From contig JBGQLG010000006.1 in the NCBI GenBank assembly GCA_041499965.1, positions 11,868 to 75,867 on the forward strand: a stretch of 64,000 bases of DNA, in the 5' to 3' direction. This DNA comes from AR5 sp041499965 (GTDB taxonomy: Bacteria; Methylomirabilota; Methylomirabilia; Rokubacteriales; CSP1-6). Made by a program: the position numbers and the translations under genes. The notes under the pieces were generated by a model. It was not told where the DNA came from, did not search any database, and was given only the letters and a program-made list of their open reading frames with translations. This document shows positions 27,429 through 36,603 of this stretch, in pieces; within the stretch, counting starts at the first letter, position 1; every line of letters begins with the position of its first letter.

Positions 27429-28261
27429 GATCGGGGCGATTCAGCCCGAGCCGTGTCGCGCACCGCGGCGGCCGGGGGCTCGACGATGTCGTCGCGGCGC
27501 CGCAGCCAGCCGCCGCCCCAGTGGGTCACCTCGACGGGAGCCGACCGCTCGTCGAAGAGCGGCGTCGGTGCCCCGAGCTCGAACTCGGGGTGTCGGGCGG
27601 CGAATGCCTCGGCGGCGCTGGCCGGGTTGTCGGTGCGCCACTGCGGCGAGCCCCGGGGGGTGTCGTGCAGATCGCGCATGATGCCGTCGGTGGCCACGAT
27701 GTAGGACCCCGGCGTCACCAGGTCATGATAGGCCTCGAGCTCGCGGGTCACGTGAGCCCGGCTGTGGTCGGAGTCCAGCAGCACCAGGACGCGCTCGCCG
27801 GGCTGCACCAGCGCGCGCACGCGCCCGACCACGGCGGGGCTCGTCGAGTCGCCCTCCACCAGCGCCACCAGGGACCCGAGCGGGTGGCCCTCGATCGCGG
27901 CTCGGTTGGCCGGGCGGATCTCCACGTCGATGCCCACGACGCGGCCCCGACCCAACGCCTTGCAGAGGCTCGCGTAGAGAATGAGCGAGCCGCCGTGGGC
28001 GATGCCGGTCTCCACGATCACGTCCGGCTGGAGCCGATGGATGACCTCTTGGACACGGACGATGTCCGACGGCAGCTGGATGATCGGGCGGCCGAACCAG
28101 GAGAATCCATACGAGTGCTTCTGATTCCAGCCGACCTTCGTCCAGAGTGCCGAGAGGATCTCGAACGCCGCGTCCGAGTAGAGCGGCAGGCTCGAGCCAC
28201 CCGGCCCCTCCACGGTCAGACGCGCGGTGTCGGTGTCGATGACGATTTTCATCGCGGTCAC
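27425..28261 (-). CDS. CmcI-like (cephalosporin hydroxylase family) protein
   Basis: A 278-residue protein with a Rossmann fold of the CmcI family: QLPSDIVRVQEVIHRLQPDV, the SAM-site IVETGIAHGGSLILYASL, GRVVGIDVEIRP, and LLDSDHSRAHV with YIVATDGI. Members in surface-polysaccharide loci are usually sugar O-methyltransferases rather than true hydroxylases. GTG start overlaps the upstream methyltransferase by 4 bases; an ATG at 28252 is an alternative. Probably modifies a sugar of the locus. Confidence 0.85.
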   Translation of the reverse strand: MTAMKIVIDTDTARLTVEGPGGSSLPLYSDAAFEILSALWTKVGWNQKHSYGFSWFGRPIIQLPSDIVRVQEVIHRLQPDVIVETGIAHGGSLILYASLCKALGRGRVVGIDVEIRPANRAAIEGHPLGSLVALVEGDSTSPAVVGRVRALVQPGERVLVLLDSDHSRAHVTRELEAYHDLVTPGSYIVATDGIMRDLHDTPRGSPQWRTDNPASAAEAFAARHPEFELGAPTPLFDERSAPVEVTHWGGGWLRRRDDIVEPPAAAVRDTARAESPRS

Positions 28262-29400
28262 AGTGTCATGATGCGGCCGTTGAAGCCACGGACATGGAGA
28301 TCGGCACGAATCTCACCTGCGTAGTTGGGGTTGACGATCACGATGACGCCCACCTCGCAGACGACGGCGGCGTCGGGCGCCACGATGGGGGCGGCCAGAC
28401 CGGGGATGTAGCCGCCTTGCTTCGCCGGATTGGTGTCGATCAGACAACGGGGGGGAGCGGCCATCCGGTGCGCGAGCGTGACGCCCTTGGCGCCCGCCCC
28501 CCAGATGGCCCAGCCACGAGTCGCGTCCACGGTCGCCAGATCTTGCTGGAGACCGAGCCGGCGTCGCTCCATCGTCGTGGCGGCGGCGGCGAGATCCACG
28601 GCCGCGACGGTCGGGACGTCGCCCGCCGGCGGGCGGGTCGTTCGGCGGAGCCATAGGACCTGATACTGCGCGTCGAACCCGTCGTCGTGAGCGAGGACGT
28701 CGAAGCCGGCCTGGAGGCACAGCCACGCCAGCGTCGGCCGGGGAAAGTAGTTGCAATGCTCGTAGAAGAGATCCCAGAAGCAGGCGTGATCGCAGATCCA
28801 CTCGAGCGCCGGGGTCTCCAGCATGACGAGCGGATCGCCGGCGGCGTCGGCGATCGCCGCCAGCTCGCGGAGGAAGCTCCGGACGTCGGGCACGTGCTCG
28901 ATGACGTGACGGCAGACGACCGCGTCGTAGCGTTGGCCGACGTCGACGGCGGTGAGCCGCGCCGGCACGAAGCGCAGCCGAGGGTCGCGGGGATCGCCGT
29001 GGTCTTCCCACGTCGTATCGTAGCCGACACCGGTGTTGTGGCCACGCTCGGCGAGCAGGGTCAGGAACGCGCCCTTGCCGCAGCCGAGCTCGAGCACCCG
29101 CTTGCCCCGGATGTCGTGCCGCTCGACGAGCGCGTCGGCGAGGGTCTCGAGGTACCGACGGAACGCCGGGGAGTGCGACTGGCTGTTCTCGTAGCGCGCG
29201 TCGTAGGGCAGCAGCGCGGCGCGGAACGCGGCGTTGGAGACGAGGCCGCAGCGGCGGCACTGCACGAGGTCGAGGTCGCCCCGCGGCACGGCCCGCGCAC
29301 TCGAGGGATCGGTGTAGCGGTAGTTGAGCACCACGGGTTGATCTCCGATCCGCATGGCCGTGACGGCGTCGGCCCCGCAGCCGGGACAGGCGGCGGTCAT
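28258..29400 (-). CDS. Sugar methyltransferase with zinc N-terminus and C-terminal Rossmann domain
   Basis: A 380-residue SAM-dependent enzyme. An N-terminal zinc motif (CPGCGAD, CRRCGLVSN), a central SAM domain (RVLELGCGKGAFLTLL; VCRHVIEHVPD) and a C-terminal domain WAIWGAGAKGVTLAHRM give the Methyltransf_13/23/14 architecture seen in sugar C-methyltransferases. The second gene with this layout in the window is at 33496-34734. ATG start overlaps the epimerase stop by 4 bases. Whether it methylates carbon or oxygen cannot be told from sequence. Confidence 0.85.
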   Translation of the reverse strand: MTAACPGCGADAVTAMRIGDQPVVLNYRYTDPSSARAVPRGDLDLVQCRRCGLVSNAAFRAALLPYDARYENSQSHSPAFRRYLETLADALVERHDIRGKRVLELGCGKGAFLTLLAERGHNTGVGYDTTWEDHGDPRDPRLRFVPARLTAVDVGQRYDAVVCRHVIEHVPDVRSFLRELAAIADAAGDPLVMLETPALEWICDHACFWDLFYEHCNYFPRPTLAWLCLQAGFDVLAHDDGFDAQYQVLWLRRTTRPPAGDVPTVAAVDLAAAATTMERRRLGLQQDLATVDATRGWAIWGAGAKGVTLAHRMAAPPRCLIDTNPAKQGGYIPGLAAPIVAPDAAVVCEVGVIVIVNPNYAGEIRADLHVRGFNGRIMTL

Positions 29401-30278
29401 CGCAGGCCGGCGATCAGTCCGGTGAGCCCGTCCGACAGGTCCACCGCCGGCGTCCACCCCAGTGTTCGTAGCCGCGTCGGGTCGGCCACGAACGATCCGG
29501 ACAGCTCGACGGTGGCCCCGGAGGCGGCGACGAGCTCCGGTCGCCCGAGGAGCTCCGCGATGGTGAGGGCGATGTCCTGCACCGTGCGGGGGATCCCGCT
29601 TCCGATGTTGACGGTCGTGTCGACGCGCTGCTCCACCAGGTGCAGGAGGGCCGCCGCGACATCGTCGACGTGGATCCAGTCTCGCACCGCCTGGGGCGTC
29701 TTGAGGGTCACGCGCTCGCCGCCGGCGAGGCGGCGGATCACGCTGCTGCAGAGCCGCGCGGCGGGCTCACCGACGCCGTAGGGTTGGAAGAGCCGCGCCC
29801 ACGCCAGGCGGGCGCCCGCGGCGCGGACCCCTTCGTCTAGCGCCACGCGCAGCTCGTGCTTGGCTCGGGCGTACGGGGAGAGCGGCGCGAGCACCGAGCG
29901 CGTCTCGTGAAGCGGCTGCGACGACGCCTGGTACTCGGCGCTCGTGCCCAGCGCGACGACATGGCCGCCTCCGCGGTCCAGCCACCCCTGCAGGAAGGCG
30001 AGGCTCTCGTCCATGTAGCGCCGGTTCTCGGGCGATTCGAGATAGACGCCCGCGTCGGTGATCCAGGCGGCATGCACACACACATCCGGCCCGAAGCGGC
30101 CCAGCGCATCCCACGGCGGACTGGCCAGGGTGCCCATCGTCGTCGTCACGCCCAGATCGGCGGGAAGCCCCGGCGACCCCGGGCGCACGAGGCCGTTCAC
30201 CACGTGACCTCTCGCCACCGCCCGCCGAATGAAGGCCCGTCCGACGAAACCGGTGGCCCCCGTGACGACGATCCTCAT
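29397..30278 (-). CDS. NAD-dependent epimerase/dehydratase
   Basis: A 293-residue extended short-chain dehydrogenase. The N-terminal cofactor loop is VTGATGFVGRAFI; the catalytic pair is YARAK in SPYARAKHELR; the serine is in ALGTSAEYQ; WIHVDDVAAALL and NIGSGIPRTVQDIA follow. It acts on a nucleotide sugar, most likely as an epimerase or 4-ketoreductase in the CDP-sugar pathway of this locus. The 175 bases before it hold no recognisable feature. Confidence 0.88.
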   Translation of the reverse strand: MRIVVTGATGFVGRAFIRRAVARGHVVNGLVRPGSPGLPADLGVTTTMGTLASPPWDALGRFGPDVCVHAAWITDAGVYLESPENRRYMDESLAFLQGWLDRGGGHVVALGTSAEYQASSQPLHETRSVLAPLSPYARAKHELRVALDEGVRAAGARLAWARLFQPYGVGEPAARLCSSVIRRLAGGERVTLKTPQAVRDWIHVDDVAAALLHLVEQRVDTTVNIGSGIPRTVQDIALTIAELLGRPELVAASGATVELSGSFVADPTRLRTLGWTPAVDLSDGLTGLIAGLR

Positions 30279-30453
30279 CCGGTCGCGCGGCGCTCGTCTG
30301 GGCCGTCGCTGACGTCATGGAACAATGGCTCGCTCCCGCGCACGATCGCGACCGTCGTCCCACGTTAGCGCAAGCGACCGGTGAAACCGCCATCCATTCT
30401 GCGTCGCGATGACGGCGAGTTGCGGGGCGGCCGGCCGTCATCCGGGACCTCGC

Positions 30454-31323
30454 TCAGGCGCCGAGGCGCTTGGCGATGAGGGCGAGGCGATAGGCGAGAC
30501 GCCCGTAGCGCGGATGGCGGTATCGAGCGTAGAGCACGTGGTGGAGCGCGTTGAGCCTGAACAGCGCGTACAACAGGCGCGGGTGTGGAGGGATCCGCAG
30601 ATCGCCGAGGACCGCCCGGGTGAATCGGGTGAGCGGGAGCACGCGAGCCACCCACCCCGGCGCGTCGTCGATGAGTCGCATGTACGCGTGGGGCTCGGTG
30701 GTCTCGCGCACCAGCAAGACCTCGTCCAGCCGCGCGTGCTTGCCATACAGAAGCGTCCCGGCGGTGACGGTCCAGTCGAATCCATAGTAGATCGATCGGG
30801 GAAAGACCCGGCGCAGCACCTCACGCCGGTACAGGCCGTAGAAGCGAGAGTTGTCCAGGGGATCGCGCAGGAACCGGCACAGGTTCTCGTGCACGCTGCC
30901 GAGCAGCGCCTGGCCGTCGGGAGCGGGACGCCGGCTCCCATCGGGGGCGACGAATTCGACGCGAGGGGCCGCGCACACCACGTCACCGTGCGCCTCCAGG
31001 ACGGCCAGGGCCTGCTGCACCAGGCGCGGCCGCACGTAGTCGTCGGCCGCCAACCACATGAAGGAGGGGGCGCCGGCGGCCTCGAGCACGAAGCGGAAAT
31101 TCTCGAGGGCGCCGAGGGCAACCGGCTGTCGCGTGTAGTGAATCCGTGGATCGCGCGCGGCGTAATCCCGGCAGATCGCCTCGGTCCCGTCGGTCGACGC
31201 GTTGTCGGACACCAGCAGCTCGAAATCGCCACAGGTCTGGTCGAGGACCGATTCGATGGCCCGGGCGACCGTCCGTTCAAGATTGAAGACCGGAATGCCG
31301 ATGGACGCGCGGGCGCCGGCCAC
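30454..31323 (-). CDS. Family 2 glycosyltransferase
   Basis: A 289-residue GT-A enzyme. ASIGIPVFNLERTVARAIES and FELLVSDNASTDGTEAICRD form the nucleotide-binding half; MWLAADDYVRPRLVQ carries the metal-binding acidic pair; DDAPGW-type tail region is short. It presumably adds one sugar to the repeat unit on the cytoplasmic side. The reading frame before the GTG at 31323 lacks family homology, so this start is chosen; it lies 5 bases after the flippase stop codon. Confidence 0.85.
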   Translation of the reverse strand: MAGARASIGIPVFNLERTVARAIESVLDQTCGDFELLVSDNASTDGTEAICRDYAARDPRIHYTRQPVALGALENFRFVLEAAGAPSFMWLAADDYVRPRLVQQALAVLEAHGDVVCAAPRVEFVAPDGSRRPAPDGQALLGSVHENLCRFLRDPLDNSRFYGLYRREVLRRVFPRSIYYGFDWTVTAGTLLYGKHARLDEVLLVRETTEPHAYMRLIDDAPGWVARVLPLTRFTRAVLGDLRIPPHPRLLYALFRLNALHHVLYARYRHPRYGRLAYRLALIAKRLGA

Positions 31324-31328
31324 GATGG

Positions 31329-32825
31329 TCAGGACGCTCGCAGGGCCGCGACCACGCGACGGCGCACCGTGGAGGCGACGCTGAGGGCCGCCGCGGCCGC
31401 CAGCACCCCCGTCGTCGTGAGCCATCCGAGCCGGGCCGGCGTGCCGAGCGTCGCCGGCATCGTGACGCGGGCGAGGGCGCCGACAACGGCGACGGCGGCG
31501 GTGGGCCGCAGGATGTGCGCGTACCAGGACGTCAGCGCACCCGGCCAGATCCGTTGATGCATGCGGCGCATGAACAGGATGAACACGCCCAGGTTGAGCA
31601 CGGCCCAGGCCAGCGCCGCGCCGGCGCCCCCCCACCGCAGGCTCATGATGACGATCACGGGGGCCATCGCGAGCGCGGCGGTGGCGTTGACCCCGGCGCC
31701 GAGCGTCGACCATCCCGACGCGAGCTGGACGACGTGGGGCACGTGCAACAGCGCATTGAGGACCGTGCCGATGGCGCGGAGACTCAGCACCGGCGCGGCG
31801 TCATGGGCGAGCCGGGTGTCACGCGTCCACACGGTCAGCACCTCGGTGGGAAAGAACACCAGGAGCGCCGCCAGGGGCAGCACGACGATGGCGACCACTT
31901 GCGAGAAGAAATGGTACTCCGCGACGGCGGCGCGGTCCTCCCGGCGCTCGAACAGCTGACTGAAGCGCGGGAAGACCGCCGTCGTCACCGGGCCCACGAT
32001 CTGGCCCAGCGCCGCCGCCACGCTCACGGCCAGCGTGTAGTATCCGAACTCGGCGAGCGGCAGGACGGCGCTGAGGATGATCTGGTCCATCGACGTCAGC
32101 GCCAGGCCGAGCAGCATCGTGCCGGCCATCCCGGCACTGAAGGGCAGCAGGGGCCTGATCGCCTCGACACGGATGCGGCCGCGACGCGCGGCGAGCGGCA
32201 GGCTCCGGCGGAGGGCCGCCGCCAGGACGCCGACCTCGGCATAGAGCAGGATGAGCTGGACCACGAGGAATACGGTGGCGGTCGGCGCCACCGCCAGGAG
32301 CGCCGCGATGCTCGCGCCACCCCGCATCACGATGCTGCTCACCTGAACCACGTTGACGGTCCCCTGCCGCTGGAGGCCGTTGAGGGCTCCCACATAGACG
32401 CCGCGCACCACCAGCGCCGGCAGCACCGCCCCCATGAGTCCGAGCGCGGTCCGTACCTCGCTCACCGAGAGCGCGGAGAAGGTCAACCATCGTGAGGTGA
32501 TCGCGGGGGCCAGGGACACGAAGAGTGCGCCGACCCCGATGCCCACGGCCCAGCTCGCCGCGGGCAGCGTGGCGGCGACGTCGGCGAGGCGGCCGCTGTC
32601 CCCGGGCTGAGCCGTCATCCGGGCCGCTTCTCGATTCATGGTGGCTCCGAGGCCGAGATCGAGCGCCGCGGCCGCGATCGTCAGCGTCGTCAGCAGCCCG
32701 ACGAGACCGAACCCCTCGGCGCCGAGCACCCGAAGGTACACCGGGACGACGACGAGAAACGCCAGGACGCCAAGGCCCGTGCCGGCGACGTTGGCCAGGA
32801 TATTCCGGCCGACGGTGGCGATCAC
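31329..32825 (-). CDS. Polysaccharide flippase (Wzx/MOP family)
   Basis: A 498-residue inner-membrane protein with about 14 membrane segments. The N-terminus NILANVAGTGLGVLAFLVVV then PVYLRVLGAEGFGLVGLLTT is typical of O-antigen translocases, and MDQIILSAVLPLAEFGYYTL matches the mid-region. It would flip undecaprenyl-linked oligosaccharide to the periplasm. Its start overlaps the previous methyltransferase stop by 4 bases. No Wzy polymerase is recognised in the window, though the membrane protein at 23239 could be considered. Confidence 0.88.
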   Translation of the reverse strand: MIATVGRNILANVAGTGLGVLAFLVVVPVYLRVLGAEGFGLVGLLTTLTIAAAALDLGLGATMNREAARMTAQPGDSGRLADVAATLPAASWAVGIGVGALFVSLAPAITSRWLTFSALSVSEVRTALGLMGAVLPALVVRGVYVGALNGLQRQGTVNVVQVSSIVMRGGASIAALLAVAPTATVFLVVQLILLYAEVGVLAAALRRSLPLAARRGRIRVEAIRPLLPFSAGMAGTMLLGLALTSMDQIILSAVLPLAEFGYYTLAVSVAAALGQIVGPVTTAVFPRFSQLFERREDRAAVAEYHFFSQVVAIVVLPLAALLVFFPTEVLTVWTRDTRLAHDAAPVLSLRAIGTVLNALLHVPHVVQLASGWSTLGAGVNATAALAMAPVIVIMSLRWGGAGAALAWAVLNLGVFILFMRRMHQRIWPGALTSWYAHILRPTAAVAVVGALARVTMPATLGTPARLGWLTTTGVLAAAAALSVASTVRRRVVAALRAS

Positions 32826-33490
32826 GCCGGCTTGCGCGCCACCACGACCTTGCCGCCGTCGATGGCGTGGGCCGGGTCATCGATCTGCGCGAGCTCGGCG
32901 TCGAAGCCGACCCCGCGGAGGCGCTCGAGAATATCGGGGCCGTACGTCCGGAACGCCAGAACCCTTCCGCGTCCGCGCAGACGGTCACCGTGGTATTCCG
33001 GCTCGACCAGGTGCACCACCCCGCCGGGCTCGAGCCGGGCCCGCTCGAGGGTGGTGCCGGCGTCCATCAGCGGCACCGTGAAGAGCAGCGCGCCGCCCCG
33101 GCGCAGCACGCGGTGGACCTCGCCGAACGCCCGGCGATCATCGGGAACGTGCTCGAAGACCTCGGTGCTCGTCACCAGGTCGAACGCGCCGTCGCCGTAG
33201 GTGAGCCGCTGCACGTCCTGGCACTGCACGCCGCGGTCGAAGTCGCCCGGGGCGACACCGTCGAACAGCTCGGAGATGGTCACCCGGGTGAAGGTCCGGC
33301 TCAGGTGGCGGCAGAGCGCGCCGCGCGAGGACAGCTCGTACACGCGCGCGCTCTGCTCGAGCCCGAGCCGGTCGAGCACGACGCCGACGGCGCGGTGACG
33401 GAAGGTGGAGAAGCAGCGCACGCAGCGCCGACCGGCCGGGCCCGGGTGCAGACGGAGGACCGGGAAGCCGCAGAGATTGCAGGTCGGCAC
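32822..33490 (-). CDS. Class I SAM-dependent methyltransferase
   Basis: A 222-residue enzyme. An N-terminal zinc-like CNLCGFPVLRLHPGP with CVRCFSTFRHR precedes a Methyltransf_11-type domain (YGDGAFDLVTSTEVFEHVPD; EVHRVLRRGGALLFTVP). It shows features of the small methyltransferases of O-antigen loci. The GTG at 33490 is chosen because upstream codons lack homology and the zinc motif begins at once. It follows the C-methyltransferase gene by 5 bases. Target not known. Confidence 0.82.
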   Translation of the reverse strand: MPTCNLCGFPVLRLHPGPAGRRCVRCFSTFRHRAVGVVLDRLGLEQSARVYELSSRGALCRHLSRTFTRVTISELFDGVAPGDFDRGVQCQDVQRLTYGDGAFDLVTSTEVFEHVPDDRRAFGEVHRVLRRGGALLFTVPLMDAGTTLERARLEPGGVVHLVEPEYHGDRLRGRGRVLAFRTYGPDILERLRGVGFDAELAQIDDPAHAIDGGKVVVARKPA

Positions 33491-33495
33491 GCGGC

Positions 33496-34734
33496 TCAGC
33501 GGGCGGCGTCGATGACGCGCGTCGTGGGCACGGCGACGATGAAGGCTCCACCACGGTCGAGGTACTCGGCCTGCTGGGCGACGATCTCGTCGGTCAGGTT
33601 CCAGGGCAGCAGCAGCGTGAAGTCCGGCATCTCGCGCAGCAGGTCCTCGACCGGTCGGATCGGGACGCGGACGCCCGGCACCAGGCGGCCCTGCTTGTGC
33701 GGGCTGCGATCCACCGTGAACTCCAGCGTCTCGGCCCCGATCCCGCAGGCGTTGAGCAGGACGGTGCCCTTGGCCGGCGCCCCGTAGGCAGCCAGCCGCC
33801 GCCCCTGGCCGCGCAGCTGTCGCAGTCGCTCGACGAGGTCGCCGCACAGCCGTGCCACGTCCCGGCTGAAGCCGGCGTAGCGGGCGGCGCTCGTCAGGCC
33901 GGCGGCGGCCTCGGCCTCGCGCAGCCGCGCCACCGCGGGCGCGATCGGGCGGGCGCCGGCGTGCTGCACGAACACGCGCAGCGACTCGCCGTGCACCGGC
34001 TGGTGCTCGACGTCGAAGACCTCCAGCCGCGCCCGCGCCGCCAGCCCCCCGACCGCGGCCAGCGAGTAGTAGAAGACGTGCTCGTGGTAGATCGTGTCGA
34101 AGGCCGTGCGGGCCAGCAGGTCGCCCAGGTAGGGGAACTCGAAGACGGCGACGCCGTCCGGCGCCAGGCAGGCTCGCAGCGCCTCGAAGAACCCGTTGAT
34201 CTCGGGGACGTGGGCGAGCACGTTGTTGCCGACGATCACGTGGGCCCGCCCGAACGTCCCGACGATCTCGTCCACGGCGTCCGGCCCGAAGAATCGGTTC
34301 AGCGTCGGGATCCCACGGGAGGCGGCCACCGCCGCGACGTTGCGGGCCGGCTCCACGCCGAGGACCGGCACCCCGCGCTCGAGGAAGAAACGCAGGAGGT
34401 AGCCGTCGTTGCTGGCGATCTCCAGCACGCCCCGGTCGGGGCCCAGCGCGAAGCGCTCGGCGAGGGCCCCCGCCATCGATCGCGCGTGCGCGAGGAAGTG
34501 ATCGGAGTACGAGGTGAAGTACAGGTACTCGCCGAAGAGCGCCTCGGGCGGCGCCGTGGCCGTGAGCTGCACCAGGTGGCAGCCCGCGCAGTAGGCGACG
34601 GCGAGCGGGTAGCGGGGCTCCGGCCGGCCGGCGTCCTCGGGACGGATGAACGCGTTGGCCAGGGGCTGGGTGCCGAGGTCGAGGAAGGGGTCGGGCAGGG
34701 CGGCGGCGCAGCCGAGACAGCTCCGTCCGCTCAC
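33496..34734 (-). CDS. NDP-hexose C-methyltransferase-like protein
   Basis: A 412-residue enzyme with the complete Methyltransf_13/23/14 layout: zinc motif CLGCAAALPDPFLDLGTQPL and CAGCHLVQL, SAM domain GVLEIASNDGYLLRFFLERG, catalytic-region EFPYLGDLLARTAFDTIYHE then HVFYYSL, and C-terminal AAYGAPAKGTVLLN. Relatives C-methylate 4-keto-6-deoxy sugars at C-3. It directly follows rfbF and rfbG, which make CDP-4-keto-6-deoxyglucose. The GTG start at 34734 overlaps the rfbG stop by 4 bases; an ATG at 34755 is an alternative. Confidence 0.88.
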   Translation of the reverse strand: MSGRSCLGCAAALPDPFLDLGTQPLANAFIRPEDAGRPEPRYPLAVAYCAGCHLVQLTATAPPEALFGEYLYFTSYSDHFLAHARSMAGALAERFALGPDRGVLEIASNDGYLLRFFLERGVPVLGVEPARNVAAVAASRGIPTLNRFFGPDAVDEIVGTFGRAHVIVGNNVLAHVPEINGFFEALRACLAPDGVAVFEFPYLGDLLARTAFDTIYHEHVFYYSLAAVGGLAARARLEVFDVEHQPVHGESLRVFVQHAGARPIAPAVARLREAEAAAGLTSAARYAGFSRDVARLCGDLVERLRQLRGQGRRLAAYGAPAKGTVLLNACGIGAETLEFTVDRSPHKQGRLVPGVRVPIRPVEDLLREMPDFTLLLPWNLTDEIVAQQAEYLDRGGAFIVAVPTTRVIDAAR

Positions 34735-35813
34735 GGCTCCCGCGCGGTCTGCCATCGCGTCTGGTAATGGTGGATCTGCTCCACGCTGAGGTCGTACATC
34801 GCGCGCGCGGCCGTCGGTCCGGCGGCGGCACGATACCACCGGACCGTCAGCGCCACCGCTTCCTTCAGCGTGAGCCCGGGGTGCCAGCCCAGGCGCGTGC
34901 GCGCCTTGCGCCAGTCCAGGCGCAGCAGGCCGGCCTCGTGGGGCGCGTCGCCCTCCGGCTTGGACTCCCAGCGCGACCCCGGCCACTGGTCCACGATCAG
35001 GTCGGCCAGCACGCCCACCGAGACGGCGTCGGCGTCGCGCGGCCCGAAGTTCCAGGCGCCCGCGAAGGTGCCGCTGCCGGCCAGGCGCTCGGCCAGGCGC
35101 AGGTAGCCGCCGAGCGGCTCCAGCACGTGCTCCCACGGGCGGACCGCCGCCGGGTTGCGCACGCGGATCGGCTCGCCGGCCACGAGGGCGCGCATCGCGT
35201 CCGGCACCAGCCGGTCGGCCGCCCAGTCGCCGCCGCCGATGACGTTGCCGGCCCGCACCGTGGCCACGTGCGGCCCGCGCTCGGCGAAGAACGAGCGGCG
35301 GTAGGCGGCGGCGATCAGCTCGGCGGCGGCCTTGCTGGCGCTGTAGGGATCGTGGCCGCCGAGCGGATCGTCCTCGCGATAGCCCTCGGGCCGCTCGAGG
35401 TTCTCGTAGCACTTGTCACTGGTGACGACGACCACCGCCTCGATCGACGGCGTGTGCCGTATCGTCTCCAGCAGGGTCGAGGTCCCGAGCACGTTGATCG
35501 AGATGGTCTCCAGCGGTGCCCGGTAGGAGAGCCGCACGATGGGCTGGGCGGCCAGGTGGAACACGACGCGAGGCTGGGCGGCGGTCAGCGCCGCCTGCAG
35601 GGCGCCGGCGTCGCGCACGTCGGCGAAGTGCGTGGTGACGCGATCGGCCAGCCCGCAGCGGGCGAAGTACGAGGGCTCGGTGTGCGGAGTCAGGCCGTAG
35701 CCGGTGACGCGGGCGCCGAGGTCCAGCAGCCACGTGGCCAGCCAGCCGCCCTTGAAGCCGGTATGACCGGTGACGAAGACGGGCCGGTCCTGCCAGAACT
35801 CACGGCTGATCAT
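34731..35813 (-). CDS. rfbG: CDP-glucose 4,6-dehydratase
   Basis: A 360-residue extended short-chain dehydrogenase that converts CDP-glucose to CDP-4-keto-6-deoxyglucose. Cofactor loop VTGHTGFKGGWLATWLLDLG, and the CDP-glucose dehydratase marks YGLTPHTEPSYF, TSDKCYENLE and DPYSASKAAAELIAAAYRRS with the catalytic YSASK. RPWEHVLEPLGGYL near residue 230 is also diagnostic. It lies 3 bases after rfbF, so the two act together. Also called ddhB. Confidence 0.95.
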   Translation of the reverse strand: MISREFWQDRPVFVTGHTGFKGGWLATWLLDLGARVTGYGLTPHTEPSYFARCGLADRVTTHFADVRDAGALQAALTAAQPRVVFHLAAQPIVRLSYRAPLETISINVLGTSTLLETIRHTPSIEAVVVVTSDKCYENLERPEGYREDDPLGGHDPYSASKAAAELIAAAYRRSFFAERGPHVATVRAGNVIGGGDWAADRLVPDAMRALVAGEPIRVRNPAAVRPWEHVLEPLGGYLRLAERLAGSGTFAGAWNFGPRDADAVSVGVLADLIVDQWPGSRWESKPEGDAPHEAGLLRLDWRKARTRLGWHPGLTLKEAVALTVRWYRAAAGPTAARAMYDLSVEQIHHYQTRWQTAREP

Positions 35814-35816
35814 CGG

Positions 35817-36590
35817 TCACCGCCACACCGCCCAGGCGGCCTTGTCCTGCCGCCAGAGCTCGTTCAAGACGTCCATCTCCCGTGGCGTATCCATGCACTG
35901 CCAGAACCCGTGATGCTGATAGACCGCGAGCTGCTTCATGCCCGTGAGCTTCGTCAGGAGCGATTGCTCGAGGTTTTCGTCGTCACCGGCAATGAGGTCG
36001 AGCACCGCTCGCTCGAACACGAAGAACCCCCCGTTGATCCAGCCTCCGTGAACCTGGGGCTTCTCCTGGAAGACCTGGACCATGTGGTTGTCGATCACGA
36101 CCTCGCCGAAGCGCGACGAGGGCCGCACGGCGGTGAGCGTCGCCAGCTTGCCGTGCGTGCGGTGGAAGTCGAGGAGCCGGCCCAGATCCACGTCGGCCAC
36201 GCCGTCACCGTACGTCACCATGAACCGCTCACCGTCGAGGTAGCGCGCCACGCGGCCCAGGCGACCGCCGGTCAGCGTGGCCTCGCCGGTCTCGACCAGG
36301 GTCACCCGCCAGCCCGCCTCGCCATGCGGCGTGTGCACCTGGACGTCGCGCGAGCCGAGCGTGATCGTGATGTCGCGGTGGCGGACCTCGTAGTTCAGGA
36401 AGTAGTCGCGGATGACGTCGCCCTTGTAGCCGAGGCAGATGACGAAGTCCTGGTGGCCGTAGTGGGCGTAGGTCTTCATGATGTGCCACAGGATGGGACG
36501 GGCGCCGATCGCCACCATGGGTTTGGGACGGAACTCCGTCTCCTCCCGCAGCCGCGTGCCCAACCCGCCGGCGAGAAGCACGACTTTCAT
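35817..36590 (-). CDS. rfbF: Glucose-1-phosphate cytidylyltransferase
   Basis: A 257-residue nucleotidyltransferase making CDP-glucose from CTP and glucose 1-phosphate. The signature VVLLAGGLGTRLREETEFRP and KPMVAIGARPILWHIMKTYA, then FVICLGYKGDVIRDYF, VTYGDGVADVD and GFWQCMDTPREM are characteristic (also called ddhA). Its start is at 36590, opposite a glycosyltransferase gene 44 bases away. It heads the minus-strand polysaccharide run. Confidence 0.96.
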   Translation of the reverse strand: MKVVLLAGGLGTRLREETEFRPKPMVAIGARPILWHIMKTYAHYGHQDFVICLGYKGDVIRDYFLNYEVRHRDITITLGSRDVQVHTPHGEAGWRVTLVETGEATLTGGRLGRVARYLDGERFMVTYGDGVADVDLGRLLDFHRTHGKLATLTAVRPSSRFGEVVIDNHMVQVFQEKPQVHGGWINGGFFVFERAVLDLIAGDDENLEQSLLTKLTGMKQLAVYQHHGFWQCMDTPREMDVLNELWRQDKAAWAVWR

Positions 36591-36603
36591 GGGGGATCCA
36601 TCG

